The notes below the pieces were generated by a model, which worked only from the letters and a program-made list of their open reading frames with translations, did no database searches and was not told where the DNA came from. From contig NZ_JACFAJ010000006.1 in assembly GCF_014250685.1 (NCBI RefSeq), positions 1,014,501-1,078,500 of the forward strand: a stretch of DNA of 64,000 nucleotides, read 5' to 3'. A program made the position numbers and the translations under genes. The DNA is from Cetobacterium sp. 2A (GTDB taxonomy: Bacteria > Fusobacteriota > Fusobacteriia > Fusobacteriales > Fusobacteriaceae). Of this stretch, positions 1-7,664 are shown piece after piece. How positions within the stretch are numbered: position 1 is the first letter of the stretch; each line of letters begins with the position of its first letter.

Positions 1-393
1 GAAACTCTTGATAACTCAGAAGGGAAATTATCTCTGCTAAATGCAGAAGAGTTTTCAAACTGTGGGATAGAGATATTTGTTAAGTTCAAAAACAAAAAGA
101 AACAATCTTTATCATTACTATCTGGTGGAGAAAAGTCTATGGTAGCAATAGCATTTATTATGGCAATATTTATGTATAAACCAAGTCCATTTACGTTTTT
201 AGATGAGATTGAAGCTGCTTTAGATGAAAAAAATACAAGGAAATTAATTGGTAAACTAAAGGAATTTACGGATAGATCCCAGTTTATTTTAATTACTCAC
301 AATAAAGAAACTATGAGAGCATCGGATTCTTTATTTGGAGTAACAATGAATAAAAAAATAGGTATATCAAAATTGGTTCCTGTAAAACTTTAG
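1..393 (+). CDS. smc: Chromosome segregation ATPase SMC, C-terminal end (partial)
   Basis: This is the 3' end of an SMC gene whose start lies outside the window; the frame is open from base 1 to the TAG at 391-393. The translated part carries the ABC signature LSGGEKS at about residues 41-47, followed by the Walker B/D-loop stretch FTFLDEIEAALDE and an ITHNK H-loop. These are the hallmarks of the C-terminal half of an SMC head domain. SMC dimers organise and segregate the chromosome. RecN or SbcC could share some motifs, but the short hydrophobic tail and the LDEIEAALDE spacing fit SMC best. It ends 15 bases before lpxK, so the two may be cotranscribed. Confidence 0.88.
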   Translation, partial: ETLDNSEGKLSLLNAEEFSNCGIEIFVKFKNKKKQSLSLLSGGEKSMVAIAFIMAIFMYKPSPFTFLDEIEAALDEKNTRKLIGKLKEFTDRSQFILITHNKETMRASDSLFGVTMNKKIGISKLVPVKL

Positions 394-408
394 TAAGAAG
401 AGGGACAT

Positions 409-1413
409 ATGAAAATTTTATCGTATATATATTTTTTTATAACTTCCTTTAGAAATTGGCTCTATGATAAAAATATTTTAAAAGTATTTAAAGTTGAAGA
501 TGTGGAGATAATTTGTATTGGAAATATAACAGTAGGCGGAACTGGAAAGACACCGGCAGTTCAATTTTTTGCTAAAAAACTCCAAGATATGGGGAAAAAT
601 GTAGCAATAGTTTCAAGAGGTTATAAAGGGAAAAGAAAACACGAACCGCTTTTGGTGAGTGATGGAAAAACAAGATATGCAACTCCAATTGAAAGTGGAG
701 ATGAACCCTATTTACATGCTTTAAATTTAAAAGTTCCAATAATAGTTGGAAAAAATAGATACAAAGCTTGTTTGTTCGCGAAAGAAAAATTTAATGTGGA
801 TACAATTATATTAGATGATGGATTTCAGCATAGAAGGTTAAAAAGAGATAGAGATATAGTTTTAATAGATGCTACGAATCCATTTGGTTGGAGAGCACTC
901 TTGCCTAAAGGAACCTTGAGAGAAGATTTTGAAGGTGGATGTAAAAGGGCTAGCGAATTTATAATAACTAAATCTGATTTAATAGAAGACAGAGATTTGG
1001 AAAAATTAAAGAGATTTTTTAAAACTAGATTTGGAAAACCAGTATCTATTGCAAAACATGGTGTAACATCTTTATGTGATATGGAGGGAAATCCTAAACC
1101 TTTGTTTTGGTTAGAAGGTAAAAGAGTTCTTTTATTTTCAGGATTGGCTAATCCTTTGAATTTTGAAAAAACGGTGATATCTTTGAAACCAAGTTATATT
1201 GAAAGAGTTGATTTTATGGATCATCATAGTTTTAAACCAAAGGATATGGAGCTTATAAAAAAACGTGCTGAAAATATGCATGCTACATTCATAATAACAA
1301 CTGAAAAAGATTTGGTGAAGTTACCAAAGAATTTAGATATAGAAAATCTTTATGTTTTGAAAATAGAATTTACTATGTTGGAAGATAACAGTTTAGAAAA
1401 TATGGAGGATTAA
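409..1413 (+). CDS. lpxK: Tetraacyldisaccharide 4'-kinase LpxK
   Basis: LpxK phosphorylates the 4' position of the lipid A disaccharide precursor at the inner face of the cytoplasmic membrane. The protein is 334 residues, normal for the family. An N-terminal hydrophobic stretch (about residues 5-17) suits membrane association. The P-loop GNITVGGTGKTP is at residues 38-49, and DDGFQHRRLKRD (about 141-152) is the conserved LpxK active-site block. The ATG follows a GAAGAGGGA ribosome site. The next gene begins directly after the stop codon, so the two are translationally close. With kdsB and lpxD elsewhere in the window it shows that the organism makes lipid A. Confidence 0.96.
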   Translation: MKILSYIYFFITSFRNWLYDKNILKVFKVEDVEIICIGNITVGGTGKTPAVQFFAKKLQDMGKNVAIVSRGYKGKRKHEPLLVSDGKTRYATPIESGDEPYLHALNLKVPIIVGKNRYKACLFAKEKFNVDTIILDDGFQHRRLKRDRDIVLIDATNPFGWRALLPKGTLREDFEGGCKRASEFIITKSDLIEDRDLEKLKRFFKTRFGKPVSIAKHGVTSLCDMEGNPKPLFWLEGKRVLLFSGLANPLNFEKTVISLKPSYIERVDFMDHHSFKPKDMELIKKRAENMHATFIITTEKDLVKLPKNLDIENLYVLKIEFTMLEDNSLENMED

Positions 1414-2166
1414 ATGAATAGATTAGAGAATCTACTTGAAGAAGTAGAACTTCTAGACAAAAGAGCTTATTTTACAATAGATCAAAATGGAATAAAAAGA
1501 AAAGAAATGAATATGGCAATTCCATCTTTAGCATTTATAAAGGATGAACAACTTTTTGAAGAAATTTTAGAAAGTTTAGTAGATCCGAAAGAAAGAGTTA
1601 AATTAAAATCTATCGATAGAATGAGTAGTTTAGAACTAAGCAAATTAAAAGATAATTTTATAAAAATAATGGCTAATGGAGATTTAGATTTTTCTAAAAG
1701 ATATGGAAAAGAATTGGCTCTAAGAGATAAAGAAAGTTTTTTGAAACTTCTTTATGAGATATCTCTTATGGAAAATATAGAATTTTTAAAACCTTTAATG
1801 GCCCTTTCACTGGAAGAAATATTAAAAACAAATGAATGGAATGATAATATATGGTATTTAGTAATATCGTATTTTACTAAACAAAGATTTGATTTTTCAG
1901 GATTTGAAAGTGCAGATACATTAGATGTTTCTAAAGAAAGTTTAATGAAAGAAGTTTTAGAATCAAAAAAATATCTGGAGAATAAAGAGGGATTAGCTCT
2001 ATTATCATACGTTTTAGTATTACAAAAATATAACTATAAAAATGAAAATAAATTTATATTCCTTGCAAAAGATAAATTAGAAAAAATTAAATCAATGAAA
2101 AAATTAAAACAACTATCAGAGATTGAAGAAAAAATATTTCAGAGTTTATTTCTTAAGGAGGAATAA
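1414..2166 (+). CDS. Hypothetical protein in the lpxK-nadD operon
   Basis: I do not recognise this 250-residue protein. It has no signal peptide, no membrane segment and no recognisable catalytic motif. It is rich in Leu, Lys and Glu with a helical look throughout (for example LESLVDPKERVKLKSIDR), compatible with an all-alpha repeat-type or scaffold fold. The ATG immediately follows the lpxK stop, and GGAGGAT within the end of lpxK serves as its ribosome site. The PTS EIIA gene starts 5 bases after its stop. This tight packing suggests a conserved job linked to the flanking genes, but no function can be assigned. Confidence 0.8.
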   Translation: MNRLENLLEEVELLDKRAYFTIDQNGIKRKEMNMAIPSLAFIKDEQLFEEILESLVDPKERVKLKSIDRMSSLELSKLKDNFIKIMANGDLDFSKRYGKELALRDKESFLKLLYEISLMENIEFLKPLMALSLEEILKTNEWNDNIWYLVISYFTKQRFDFSGFESADTLDVSKESLMKEVLESKKYLENKEGLALLSYVLVLQKYNYKNENKFIFLAKDKLEKIKSMKKLKQLSEIEEKIFQSLFLKEE

Positions 2167-2171
2167 AAAAC

Positions 2172-2624
2172 ATGATTTCCTATTTTAATAGCAAATTAAT
2201 TAATTATATGGATAATGAGAATAAAGATAAAAATGAAATTTTAAAAAATTTAGTTGACCTTATAAAAAATAATAGTGATGCTTTGGATAATCAGGAAATT
2301 TTTTATAACCAAATAATTGAAAGAGAATCAATAGGAAGTACAGGAATAGGTATGGGAATAGCCATTCCTCATGCAAGGTCTGAAAGTATTAGTAAAATTG
2401 TGGTAGCTGTTGCATTGCTTAAAAATCCAGTTAACTTTAATTCACTAGATGGAGTTGCAGTTAAATTGGTTGTTATGGTTGGAGCTCCCAAAGAACAAAG
2501 TAAAGAATATTTAGGACTTCTTTCGACTTTAGCTAGAATATTTAGAAATAACCAATATAGAGAAAGAATATTAGAGTGTTCCAATACAGAAGAGTTATTG
2601 GAGGCCATTGCGGAGTTGAAGTAA
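2172..2624 (+). CDS. PTS EIIA domain protein (fructose/mannitol/PtsN type)
   Basis: This is a stand-alone 150-residue EIIA phosphocarrier of the fructose/nitrogen (PTS_EIIA_2) family. The signature GIGMGIAIPHARSE contains the phospho-accepting His67, and the family's usual length is about 150. No EIIB or EIIC genes are adjacent, so a regulatory PtsN-like role is more likely than a dedicated sugar transport role; that is inference from context. AAGGAGGAATAAAAAAC precedes the ATG. Its TAA overlaps the ATG of nadD by one base (TAATG), implying translational coupling. Confidence 0.9.
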   Translation: MISYFNSKLINYMDNENKDKNEILKNLVDLIKNNSDALDNQEIFYNQIIERESIGSTGIGMGIAIPHARSESISKIVVAVALLKNPVNFNSLDGVAVKLVVMVGAPKEQSKEYLGLLSTLARIFRNNQYRERILECSNTEELLEAIAELK

Positions 2625-3181
2625 TGAGAATTGGAATATATGGAGGTAGTTTTAATCCTATACATAATGGACACATAGCTGTTTCTCAATTTGTAATAGA
2701 AAAGTTAAAACTAGATAAACTTATAATTGTTCCTGTTGGAAATCCATCTCATAGAGATAATAATCTTTTAGATGGGCAGTTAAGATTTGAAATGTGTAAA
2801 AGAGCGTTTGAAGAAAATGATAAAATAGAGGTTTCAGATATAGAGATTTTATCTAATCAGAAGAGTTATACATATGACACTCTTATAAAATTGATGGAAA
2901 AATACAAAGATGGAGATTTTTATGAGATAATAGGCGAAGATTCTGCAGAATACTTTACTAAATGGAAAGAATACAAAAAAATATTGCAACTTTCAACGGT
3001 TGTTGTACTAAAGAGAAAAGGATATAAAAGTTTTCTTTCTGGAAAAAAGATATTAAATCTAGAAAGCCCATATTTTAATTATTCGTCTACTGAGATTAGA
3101 AGAAAAATAAGGGATGGAGAAAGTATTTCTGATTTTGTTCCTAAAGATATAGAAAAGTTATTATTAAAACAGAGGATGTAA
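2624..3181 (+). CDS. nadD: Nicotinate-nucleotide adenylyltransferase NadD
   Basis: NadD transfers AMP from ATP to nicotinate mononucleotide in NAD synthesis. The N-terminus MRIGIYGGSFNPIHNGH is the conserved nucleotidyltransferase motif (GGSFNPxHxGH), and SSTEIRRKI near the C-terminus matches the ISSTxIR motif. The chosen ATG at 2624 overlaps the stop of the EIIA gene. A longer in-frame reading from 2576 only adds 16 residues encoded inside that gene and would displace the conserved N-terminus. The length from this start is 185 residues, normal for bacterial NadD. The gene's stop codon sits inside the arm of a perfect palindromic terminator. Confidence 0.94.
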   Translation: MRIGIYGGSFNPIHNGHIAVSQFVIEKLKLDKLIIVPVGNPSHRDNNLLDGQLRFEMCKRAFEENDKIEVSDIEILSNQKSYTYDTLIKLMEKYKDGDFYEIIGEDSAEYFTKWKEYKKILQLSTVVVLKRKGYKSFLSGKKILNLESPYFNYSSTEIRRKIRDGESISDFVPKDIEKLLLKQRM

Positions 3182-3199
3182 TATTACATCCTCTGTTTT
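3166..3199. terminator. Bidirectional terminator between nadD and the phosphatase gene
   Basis: This is a perfect 34-base palindrome with 17-base arms, the left arm starting AAAACAGAGGATG. A-rich flanks make a U-tract in both directions. It lies between convergent genes and includes the nadD stop codon, so it should end transcription from both sides. Confidence 0.88.
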
Positions 3200-3206
3200 A
3201 ATAATT

Positions 3207-3821
3207 CTATTTTAAGTGATCAGTATTTGAAAATAAAGAAATTTCAAAATTAGAATCAATATAGTCAATTATAGTAACACTCGTATTTTCAGGAACTTGT
3301 TGTTTTGAAAAATTGCTAATATCGTGATTTGAAACTAAATTGCAAATAGCTTTTAACATGACACCATGAGTTACTACTAAGATGTTTCCATCTTTATGAT
3401 TAGCTATAAGCTTTTTAAGACCTAATTCAGCTCTTTCAAGGACTTGTGCATAAGACTCTCCACCAAAAGCTTTAGGATTATAATTTATTGCATCGTTCCA
3501 AAAGTTAAAGTATTCTTCTGGATATGTTAATTCAAATTTTATTCTAGGAATACCCTCGACGTCTCCCATTCCGATTTCTTGAAATTCATCTATGGGAATA
3601 ATTGGGATATTTCGATCTCCTTTGATAATTTGAGCAGTATCCATAGCTCTTCCAAGAGGAGATGAATAAAAGGCTTTAAATTCTTTATCTTTTAATTTTG
3701 AGGCTAGTTTCAAAGTTTGTTCTTTTCCTTCGGAAGTAAGATTTGAATTATTTCTTCCTTGAAAAATCCCTTGAGTATTCCATTCGGTTTCACCATGCCT
3801 AACAAAGTATATTTTTAACAT
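3207..3821 (-). CDS. Histidine phosphatase family protein (phosphoglycerate mutase/CobC-like)
   Basis: This 204-residue protein belongs to the histidine phosphatase superfamily. The phospho-accepting motif RHGETEWN is at residues 8-15 (His9), and the second catalytic histidine lies in VVTHGVMLKAI (about residue 152). Length and sequence resemble small broad-specificity phosphatases and alpha-ribazole phosphatases rather than glycolytic phosphoglycerate mutase; the substrate cannot be read from the sequence. It is the second gene of a two-gene minus-strand operon, starting 7 bases after the upstream gene, whose 3' end supplies an AAGGAGAA ribosome site. Confidence 0.9.
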   Translation of the reverse strand: MLKIYFVRHGETEWNTQGIFQGRNNSNLTSEGKEQTLKLASKLKDKEFKAFYSSPLGRAMDTAQIIKGDRNIPIIPIDEFQEIGMGDVEGIPRIKFELTYPEEYFNFWNDAINYNPKAFGGESYAQVLERAELGLKKLIANHKDGNILVVTHGVMLKAICNLVSNHDISNFSKQQVPENTSVTIIDYIDSNFEISLFSNTDHLK

Positions 3822-3828
3822 CTTTAGA

Positions 3829-4488
3829 TTATTCTCCTTTTTGTAATTTTAAATTTTCCATTTCAAAACTCATTTTAGTAAGGAAAAGTGTAGTTAAAAA
3901 TGGATTTTCATCTATTGGAAGATTGAAGAAGCAATAAAGAATTTTTTCCACTAAATCTTGATTTTCTGGAGTTGAATTTTTTGACATTTTAAATAAAAGT
4001 TTGAATATTTTAATGATAGATTCTTCTCTAGAAAATAAATCATTGATTCCTTTTCTTAAAATATCGTTTATATCAGCATTGGGATCTTTATCTAATCTAC
4101 TTTTTATTTCTTTAGCGTAGTCTGAAGTTATTTTATAAGAGTTATTAAAATCAAAAAGTTGAATATTTTCAAATATAAATGTATTTATGTCTAATAATAT
4201 GATATCTAAATCAGTATGTGGTAAAAATTCAAATAGTTTATCGTGAGTTTTTTCAAAATGCATTGTTATTTTATCAGATTGATCCGTGTAATTAACTAAA
4301 GAAACAATCTTATCATCTTTTAATTTATTAATAATACCAGAGATTAACTGCTTATCAATTTCAATTTTTTCCTGTAAATCTTGCAAAGAGAAAGAAATAT
4401 CTGCTGATTCATTTTTTAAATTAGGAACTAAAAGCCCTTTAAGTAGGTTAAAAAAGACAAGTTCCTCGGATTTTAATATCGTGTCCAT
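3829..4488 (-). CDS. Hypothetical protein upstream of the histidine phosphatase
   Basis: This 219-residue soluble protein is not one I recognise. Residues about 30-70 (ending ISGIINKLKDDKIVSL) have the look of a winged helix-turn-helix, resembling replication-initiator or MarR-like wings, followed by a mostly helical C-terminal part. There is no catalytic motif, signal peptide or membrane span. On the minus strand a GGGGGAA ribosome site precedes its ATG, and the gene is divergent from kdsB with about 105 bases between them. A DNA-binding role is possible but only weakly supported. Confidence 0.75.
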   Translation of the reverse strand: MDTILKSEELVFFNLLKGLLVPNLKNESADISFSLQDLQEKIEIDKQLISGIINKLKDDKIVSLVNYTDQSDKITMHFEKTHDKLFEFLPHTDLDIILLDINTFIFENIQLFDFNNSYKITSDYAKEIKSRLDKDPNADINDILRKGINDLFSREESIIKIFKLLFKMSKNSTPENQDLVEKILYCFFNLPIDENPFLTTLFLTKMSFEMENLKLQKGE

Positions 4489-4544
4489 TACAAATTCCCC
4501 CTTTGAATTATGTAAAATATCTTTTTTTTATTTTCATATTTTTG

Positions 4545-4550
4545 TATAAT
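4545..4550 (+). promoter_or_regulatory. Likely -10 box of the kdsB promoter
   Basis: A perfect TATAAT lies 44 bases before the kdsB ATG in the divergent intergenic region. No good -35 is present: the position 17 bases upstream is a T-run. AGGAGG at 4580-4585 is the kdsB ribosome site. Confidence 0.55.
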
Positions 4551-4593
4551 TATTCTTAGTATGTATTGTACATCTTTATGAGGAGGTTGTAAA

Positions 4594-5331
4594 ATGAAAT
4601 TTTTAGGAATTATTCCAGCAAGATACGCATCAACTAGATTAGAAGGTAAACCATTAAAAGATATTTGTGGACACACAATGATAGAGTGGGTTTATAAAAG
4701 AGCTTTAAACTCGAATTTAGATAGAGTTATTGTTGCGACAGATGATCAAAGAGTCTATGAAGAAGTGAAAAGGTTTGGTGGAGAGGTAGTTTTGACTGAT
4801 AAAAGTCACCAAAATGGAACGAGTAGGATAGCCGAAGTATGTGGAAATATATCTGATTTTGATGTTGTAATAAATATACAAGGAGATGAGCCTTTAATAG
4901 AAGGAGAAATGATAAACTCCTTAATAGAAGTTTTTAATAAAGAACCTGATTTAAAAATGGCAACTTTAAAACATAAGATAGATGAAATGGAAGAGATTAA
5001 AAATCCAAATGTAGTAAAAGTTGTAACAGATAAAAAAGATTATGCAATTTATTTTTCAAGAAGTATAATACCTTATCCGAGAGAATTAAATATGGATAAT
5101 TATTATAAACATGTTGGGATATATGCATATAAAAGAGAGTTTGTAATAGAATATTCAAAAATGGAAGCAACTCCACTTGAGAAATCTGAATCGCTAGAAC
5201 AACTTAGAGTTATAGAAAATGGTTATAAAATAAAAGTTTTAGAAACTCCCTATAAAGTTGTTGGAGTAGATACAGCCGAAGAGTTAGAAAGGGTTAGAGA
5301 AATTATAAAGTTAGAAAAGATTACTATATAA
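4594..5331 (+). CDS. kdsB: 3-deoxy-manno-octulosonate cytidylyltransferase KdsB
   Basis: KdsB makes CMP-Kdo from CTP and Kdo for addition to lipid A. The 245-residue length is standard. The N-terminal IPARYASTRLEGKPL block binds CTP, and NIQGDEPLIEGEMI is the conserved metal/nucleotide motif. YKHVGIYAYKREF and the TPLEKSESLEQLR block complete the family signature. AGGAGG lies 8 bases before the ATG. The gene is followed after 20 bases by the SpoIID-like lipoprotein gene, which is probably in the same transcript. Confidence 0.97.
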   Translation: MKFLGIIPARYASTRLEGKPLKDICGHTMIEWVYKRALNSNLDRVIVATDDQRVYEEVKRFGGEVVLTDKSHQNGTSRIAEVCGNISDFDVVINIQGDEPLIEGEMINSLIEVFNKEPDLKMATLKHKIDEMEEIKNPNVVKVVTDKKDYAIYFSRSIIPYPRELNMDNYYKHVGIYAYKREFVIEYSKMEATPLEKSESLEQLRVIENGYKIKVLETPYKVVGVDTAEELERVREIIKLEKITI

Positions 5332-5351
5332 ATAAAAAATAAAGGAGAAAA

Positions 5352-6929
5352 ATGGGAAAGAAATTATGTATAATAGGTATAGTATGCCTAATAATGGGAT
5401 GTAGTAGTACAGAACGAAATAAAAATACCTATGATGATATGTATGCCAAAAACAATTTATCTAATTCAAGTTCAGATAAAAATAAAGGGTTGGATAGAAT
5501 TTCATTTTTCGAAAAATATAATTATCCAGAAGGAAAATTTTATATAGCAACAAGAAATGAGTACTTATCGGCTAATAATGATAATAGTGCTAAGAAAAAA
5601 TATTTTCAATCAGACGATGAAAAAGAATTTTTAAAATTTTACAAAAATTTAGATATAAGAGGTTATGGTGATAATTCTGGATATTGGAGATGGAATTTTT
5701 CACTTACTCACAAAGAATTAAACTCAATTTTAAATAAAAATTTGCCAATAGTTGCTAAAAATAGATCGAAAGATATTCTAACATTAGTTGATAATAAATG
5801 GCAAATTCAAGAAGTACCTCTAAATCCAATTGGAAACTTAAGTGAAATAAAAGTTATGGAAAGAGGTAAATCTGGAATAATAATAAAATTACTGATAAAG
5901 GGAAGTAGAGGAACTTATTTGATAGCCAGAGAGCACAATATTAGAGGCTTAATAAGTTTAAATAAAAATACAGTAGGAAGAGAAGTAAATATTTATGGAG
6001 CAAATGGTGCGGCAAAAGAGTACTCACAAAAACCGATATCTAGAAATCCAAATTTACTTCCATCTGGATACTTTGCCTTTGAAAAAAAAGCATCAACTTA
6101 TAATTTCTATGGTGGCGGATATGGACACGGAGTTGGGATGTCTCAATGGGGAGTTGCCGATTTAACTAAAAATTATGGATATAGCTATAAAGCTGTTTTG
6201 CATAGATATTATAAATCTGTTAAATTAGAAAATATGTATAATCTTCCAGGAGTTGGGAAAACGATTCGTGTTGGAATAATGACGACAAGTTTTAAAAGCT
6301 TAGATCATGACAAAGTAGTATTGAGCTCTGGTAGTTCAATTAAAATAAAAAATAGTAAAATAAGTTTAGAAGCTAAACCTAGAGAAAAAGTTGAATTTAT
6401 AAATAAAAATGGACAGATAAAAATATTTATAGCTGGGAAACAAAAAGCTATAACAAAAGAGAAAATTGAAATAACTAGTTCTAAAGCAATGATATCTGTA
6501 AATTCAATAAAAAGAAATATAAAGAAAATTAGTTCACCTTCGTATAGAGGAAGTTTTGAAGTAAGATTATCAAAAAATGAGAATAAACTAAGATTGATAA
6601 ATGAAGTTGATATAGAGCAATATCTTCTTCAAGTTCTTCCAAGTGAGATGCCTGAAAGTTTTGGATTAGAGGCATTGAAAGTTCAAGCTGTTGCAGCTAG
6701 AACATATGCACTAAGTGATTATCAAAAAGGAAGATATTTAAAAGATGGCTTTCATATAACTGATAGTACACAAAGTCAAGTTTATAATAATTTAGATGAA
6801 AATCCTAAATCGAGACAAGCGATAAGTATGACTAAAGGTGAGGTTATGACATACAAAAATAAACCTATAGATGCAAAGTATTATTCTACATCATCTGGCT
6901 ATGGTGCTGCAGCTCACAATGTTTGGTAG
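5352..6929 (+). CDS. SpoIID/LytB-family lipoprotein with swapped domain halves
   Basis: This 525-residue protein has a lipoprotein signal (hydrophobic core at residues 5-15, lipobox ending GC at Cys17), so it is probably anchored in the periplasm or outer membrane. The SpoIID/LytB family includes lytic transglycosylases acting on denuded peptidoglycan glycan. All the family's blocks are present, but the order is inverted. The half that normally ends the protein comes first (YWRWNFSLTHKEL at about 113-125, GHGVGMSQWG at 258-267). The half that normally begins it follows (IRVGI at 305-309, LPSEMP at 429-434 with putative catalytic Glu432, AVAARTYAL at 446-454, STSSG at 512-516). The protein stops at NVW, exactly where an ordinary SpoIID would continue into its second half. 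This looks like a circular permutation rather than a truncation. An AAAGGAG ribosome site precedes the ATG. Confidence 0.88.
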   Translation: MGKKLCIIGIVCLIMGCSSTERNKNTYDDMYAKNNLSNSSSDKNKGLDRISFFEKYNYPEGKFYIATRNEYLSANNDNSAKKKYFQSDDEKEFLKFYKNLDIRGYGDNSGYWRWNFSLTHKELNSILNKNLPIVAKNRSKDILTLVDNKWQIQEVPLNPIGNLSEIKVMERGKSGIIIKLLIKGSRGTYLIAREHNIRGLISLNKNTVGREVNIYGANGAAKEYSQKPISRNPNLLPSGYFAFEKKASTYNFYGGGYGHGVGMSQWGVADLTKNYGYSYKAVLHRYYKSVKLENMYNLPGVGKTIRVGIMTTSFKSLDHDKVVLSSGSSIKIKNSKISLEAKPREKVEFINKNGQIKIFIAGKQKAITKEKIEITSSKAMISVNSIKRNIKKISSPSYRGSFEVRLSKNENKLRLINEVDIEQYLLQVLPSEMPESFGLEALKVQAVAARTYALSDYQKGRYLKDGFHITDSTQSQVYNNLDENPKSRQAISMTKGEVMTYKNKPIDAKYYSTSSGYGAAAHNVW

Positions 6930-6945
6930 GCTGGGAAAATAGTCG

Positions 6946-6974
6946 TTGACTAATGAGTCAAAGTGTAATAAAAT
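6946..6974 (+). promoter_or_regulatory. Promoter of the tetR-efflux operon overlapping operator 1
   Basis: TTGACT (6946-6951) and TAAAAT (6969-6974) are separated by exactly 17 bases. The -35 is itself the left half of a palindrome TTGACT-N4-AGTCAA (6946-6961), so a repressor bound there would block RNA polymerase. The first operon gene starts 43 bases after the -10. Confidence 0.72.
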
Positions 6975-6978
6975 ACAT

Positions 6979-7003
6979 AATGACTTGTTAGTCATTTTTT
7001 TTT
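6979..7003 (+). promoter_or_regulatory. Operator 2 / possible terminator hairpin before tetR
   Basis: The inverted repeat AATGACT-N4-AGTCATT (6979-6996) has the same TGACT-N4-AGTCA core as the palindrome over the -35. The centres are 34 bases apart, about three helical turns. It is followed by a T-run, so as RNA it would also look like a weak intrinsic terminator for the upstream SpoIID-like gene. Repetition of the core favours an operator for the adjacent TetR protein. Confidence 0.62.
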
Positions 7004-7016
7004 AGGGAGAGTTGAC

Positions 7017-7664
7017 ATGAAAGATACGGATAAAAAAAATAAAATATTGCGGGCAGCAAAAAAACATATTTTACAAAAAGGGTATTGTAAAGCGAGTATT
7101 TCAGAAATAACTGAAAGTATAGGAATAGCGAAAGGAAGTTTTTATACCTATTATAGCTCGAAAGATGAGTTGCTTGCAGAGATTATTGAAGAGACAATAG
7201 GAAACCGTGAAGAACGGTTCCAAAAGATGATAGATAAATCGGAAACATTGGAAGATGCAATAAATGGATATTTAAGACAATTATTTTGTATTGAAGCTAA
7301 GAGATTAGAAAATATAATTATCCTACTAAATCTTGCTAGAAATATTGATGCTATTCCTCAAGAATTAAAACAACGTCTTATGGAATTTGAAAAAGTAGAC
7401 AAAAAAATATTAAAAAAAATTCTTAAAAAGTTTTCATCTGAAGTTGGTGATTTAGAAGAAGAGGACTCAGATAGAATTGTAATTTTTATAAATGGTGGAA
7501 TAAGGTCTTTCAAAAGAGAAAGAATATTCTATAGTAAAAGTGCAGATTTCTTTGTTAAAGACATAGAGGAAGCACAGTCTAGAATAGACAAAATAGATTT
7601 TGAAAAAGAGATAGAAATTATATCTTTAAACATTATAAGAGTACTTAAGGGAGGAAGAATATGA
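7017..7664 (+). CDS. TetR/AcrR family transcriptional repressor
   Basis: This 215-residue TetR-family regulator has its DNA-binding domain at residues about 7-52, ending in the recognition helix and conserved tail GIAKGSFYTYYSSKDELL. The C-terminal domain is divergent, as expected for a ligand-binding region. It is the first gene of the efflux operon: its TGA overlaps the tolC ATG (ATGA), so it is cotranscribed with the pump. Two matching palindromes (6946-6961 and 6979-6996) sit at the operon promoter, so autorepression with release by a pump substrate is the natural model. That model is inference from arrangement and family precedent such as AcrR. Confidence 0.93.
   Translation: MKDTDKKNKILRAAKKHILQKGYCKASISEITESIGIAKGSFYTYYSSKDELLAEIIEETIGNREERFQKMIDKSETLEDAINGYLRQLFCIEAKRLENIIILLNLARNIDAIPQELKQRLMEFEKVDKKILKKILKKFSSEVGDLEEEDSDRIVIFINGGIRSFKRERIFYSKSADFFVKDIEEAQSRIDKIDFEKEIEIISLNIIRVLKGGRI

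Noticed and set aside
4488-4676. Minus-strand 62-codon frame across the kdsB start
   Set aside because: It overlaps the kdsB promoter and start on the opposite strand and has low-complexity composition typical of shadow frames.
6921-6961. SpoIID-like gene as a frameshifted or truncated pseudogene
   Set aside because: It ends at NVW where a normal SpoIID would continue, but the missing half is found intact at the N-terminus and the codons after the TAG soon meet another stop with no SpoIID similarity. Permutation explains it better.
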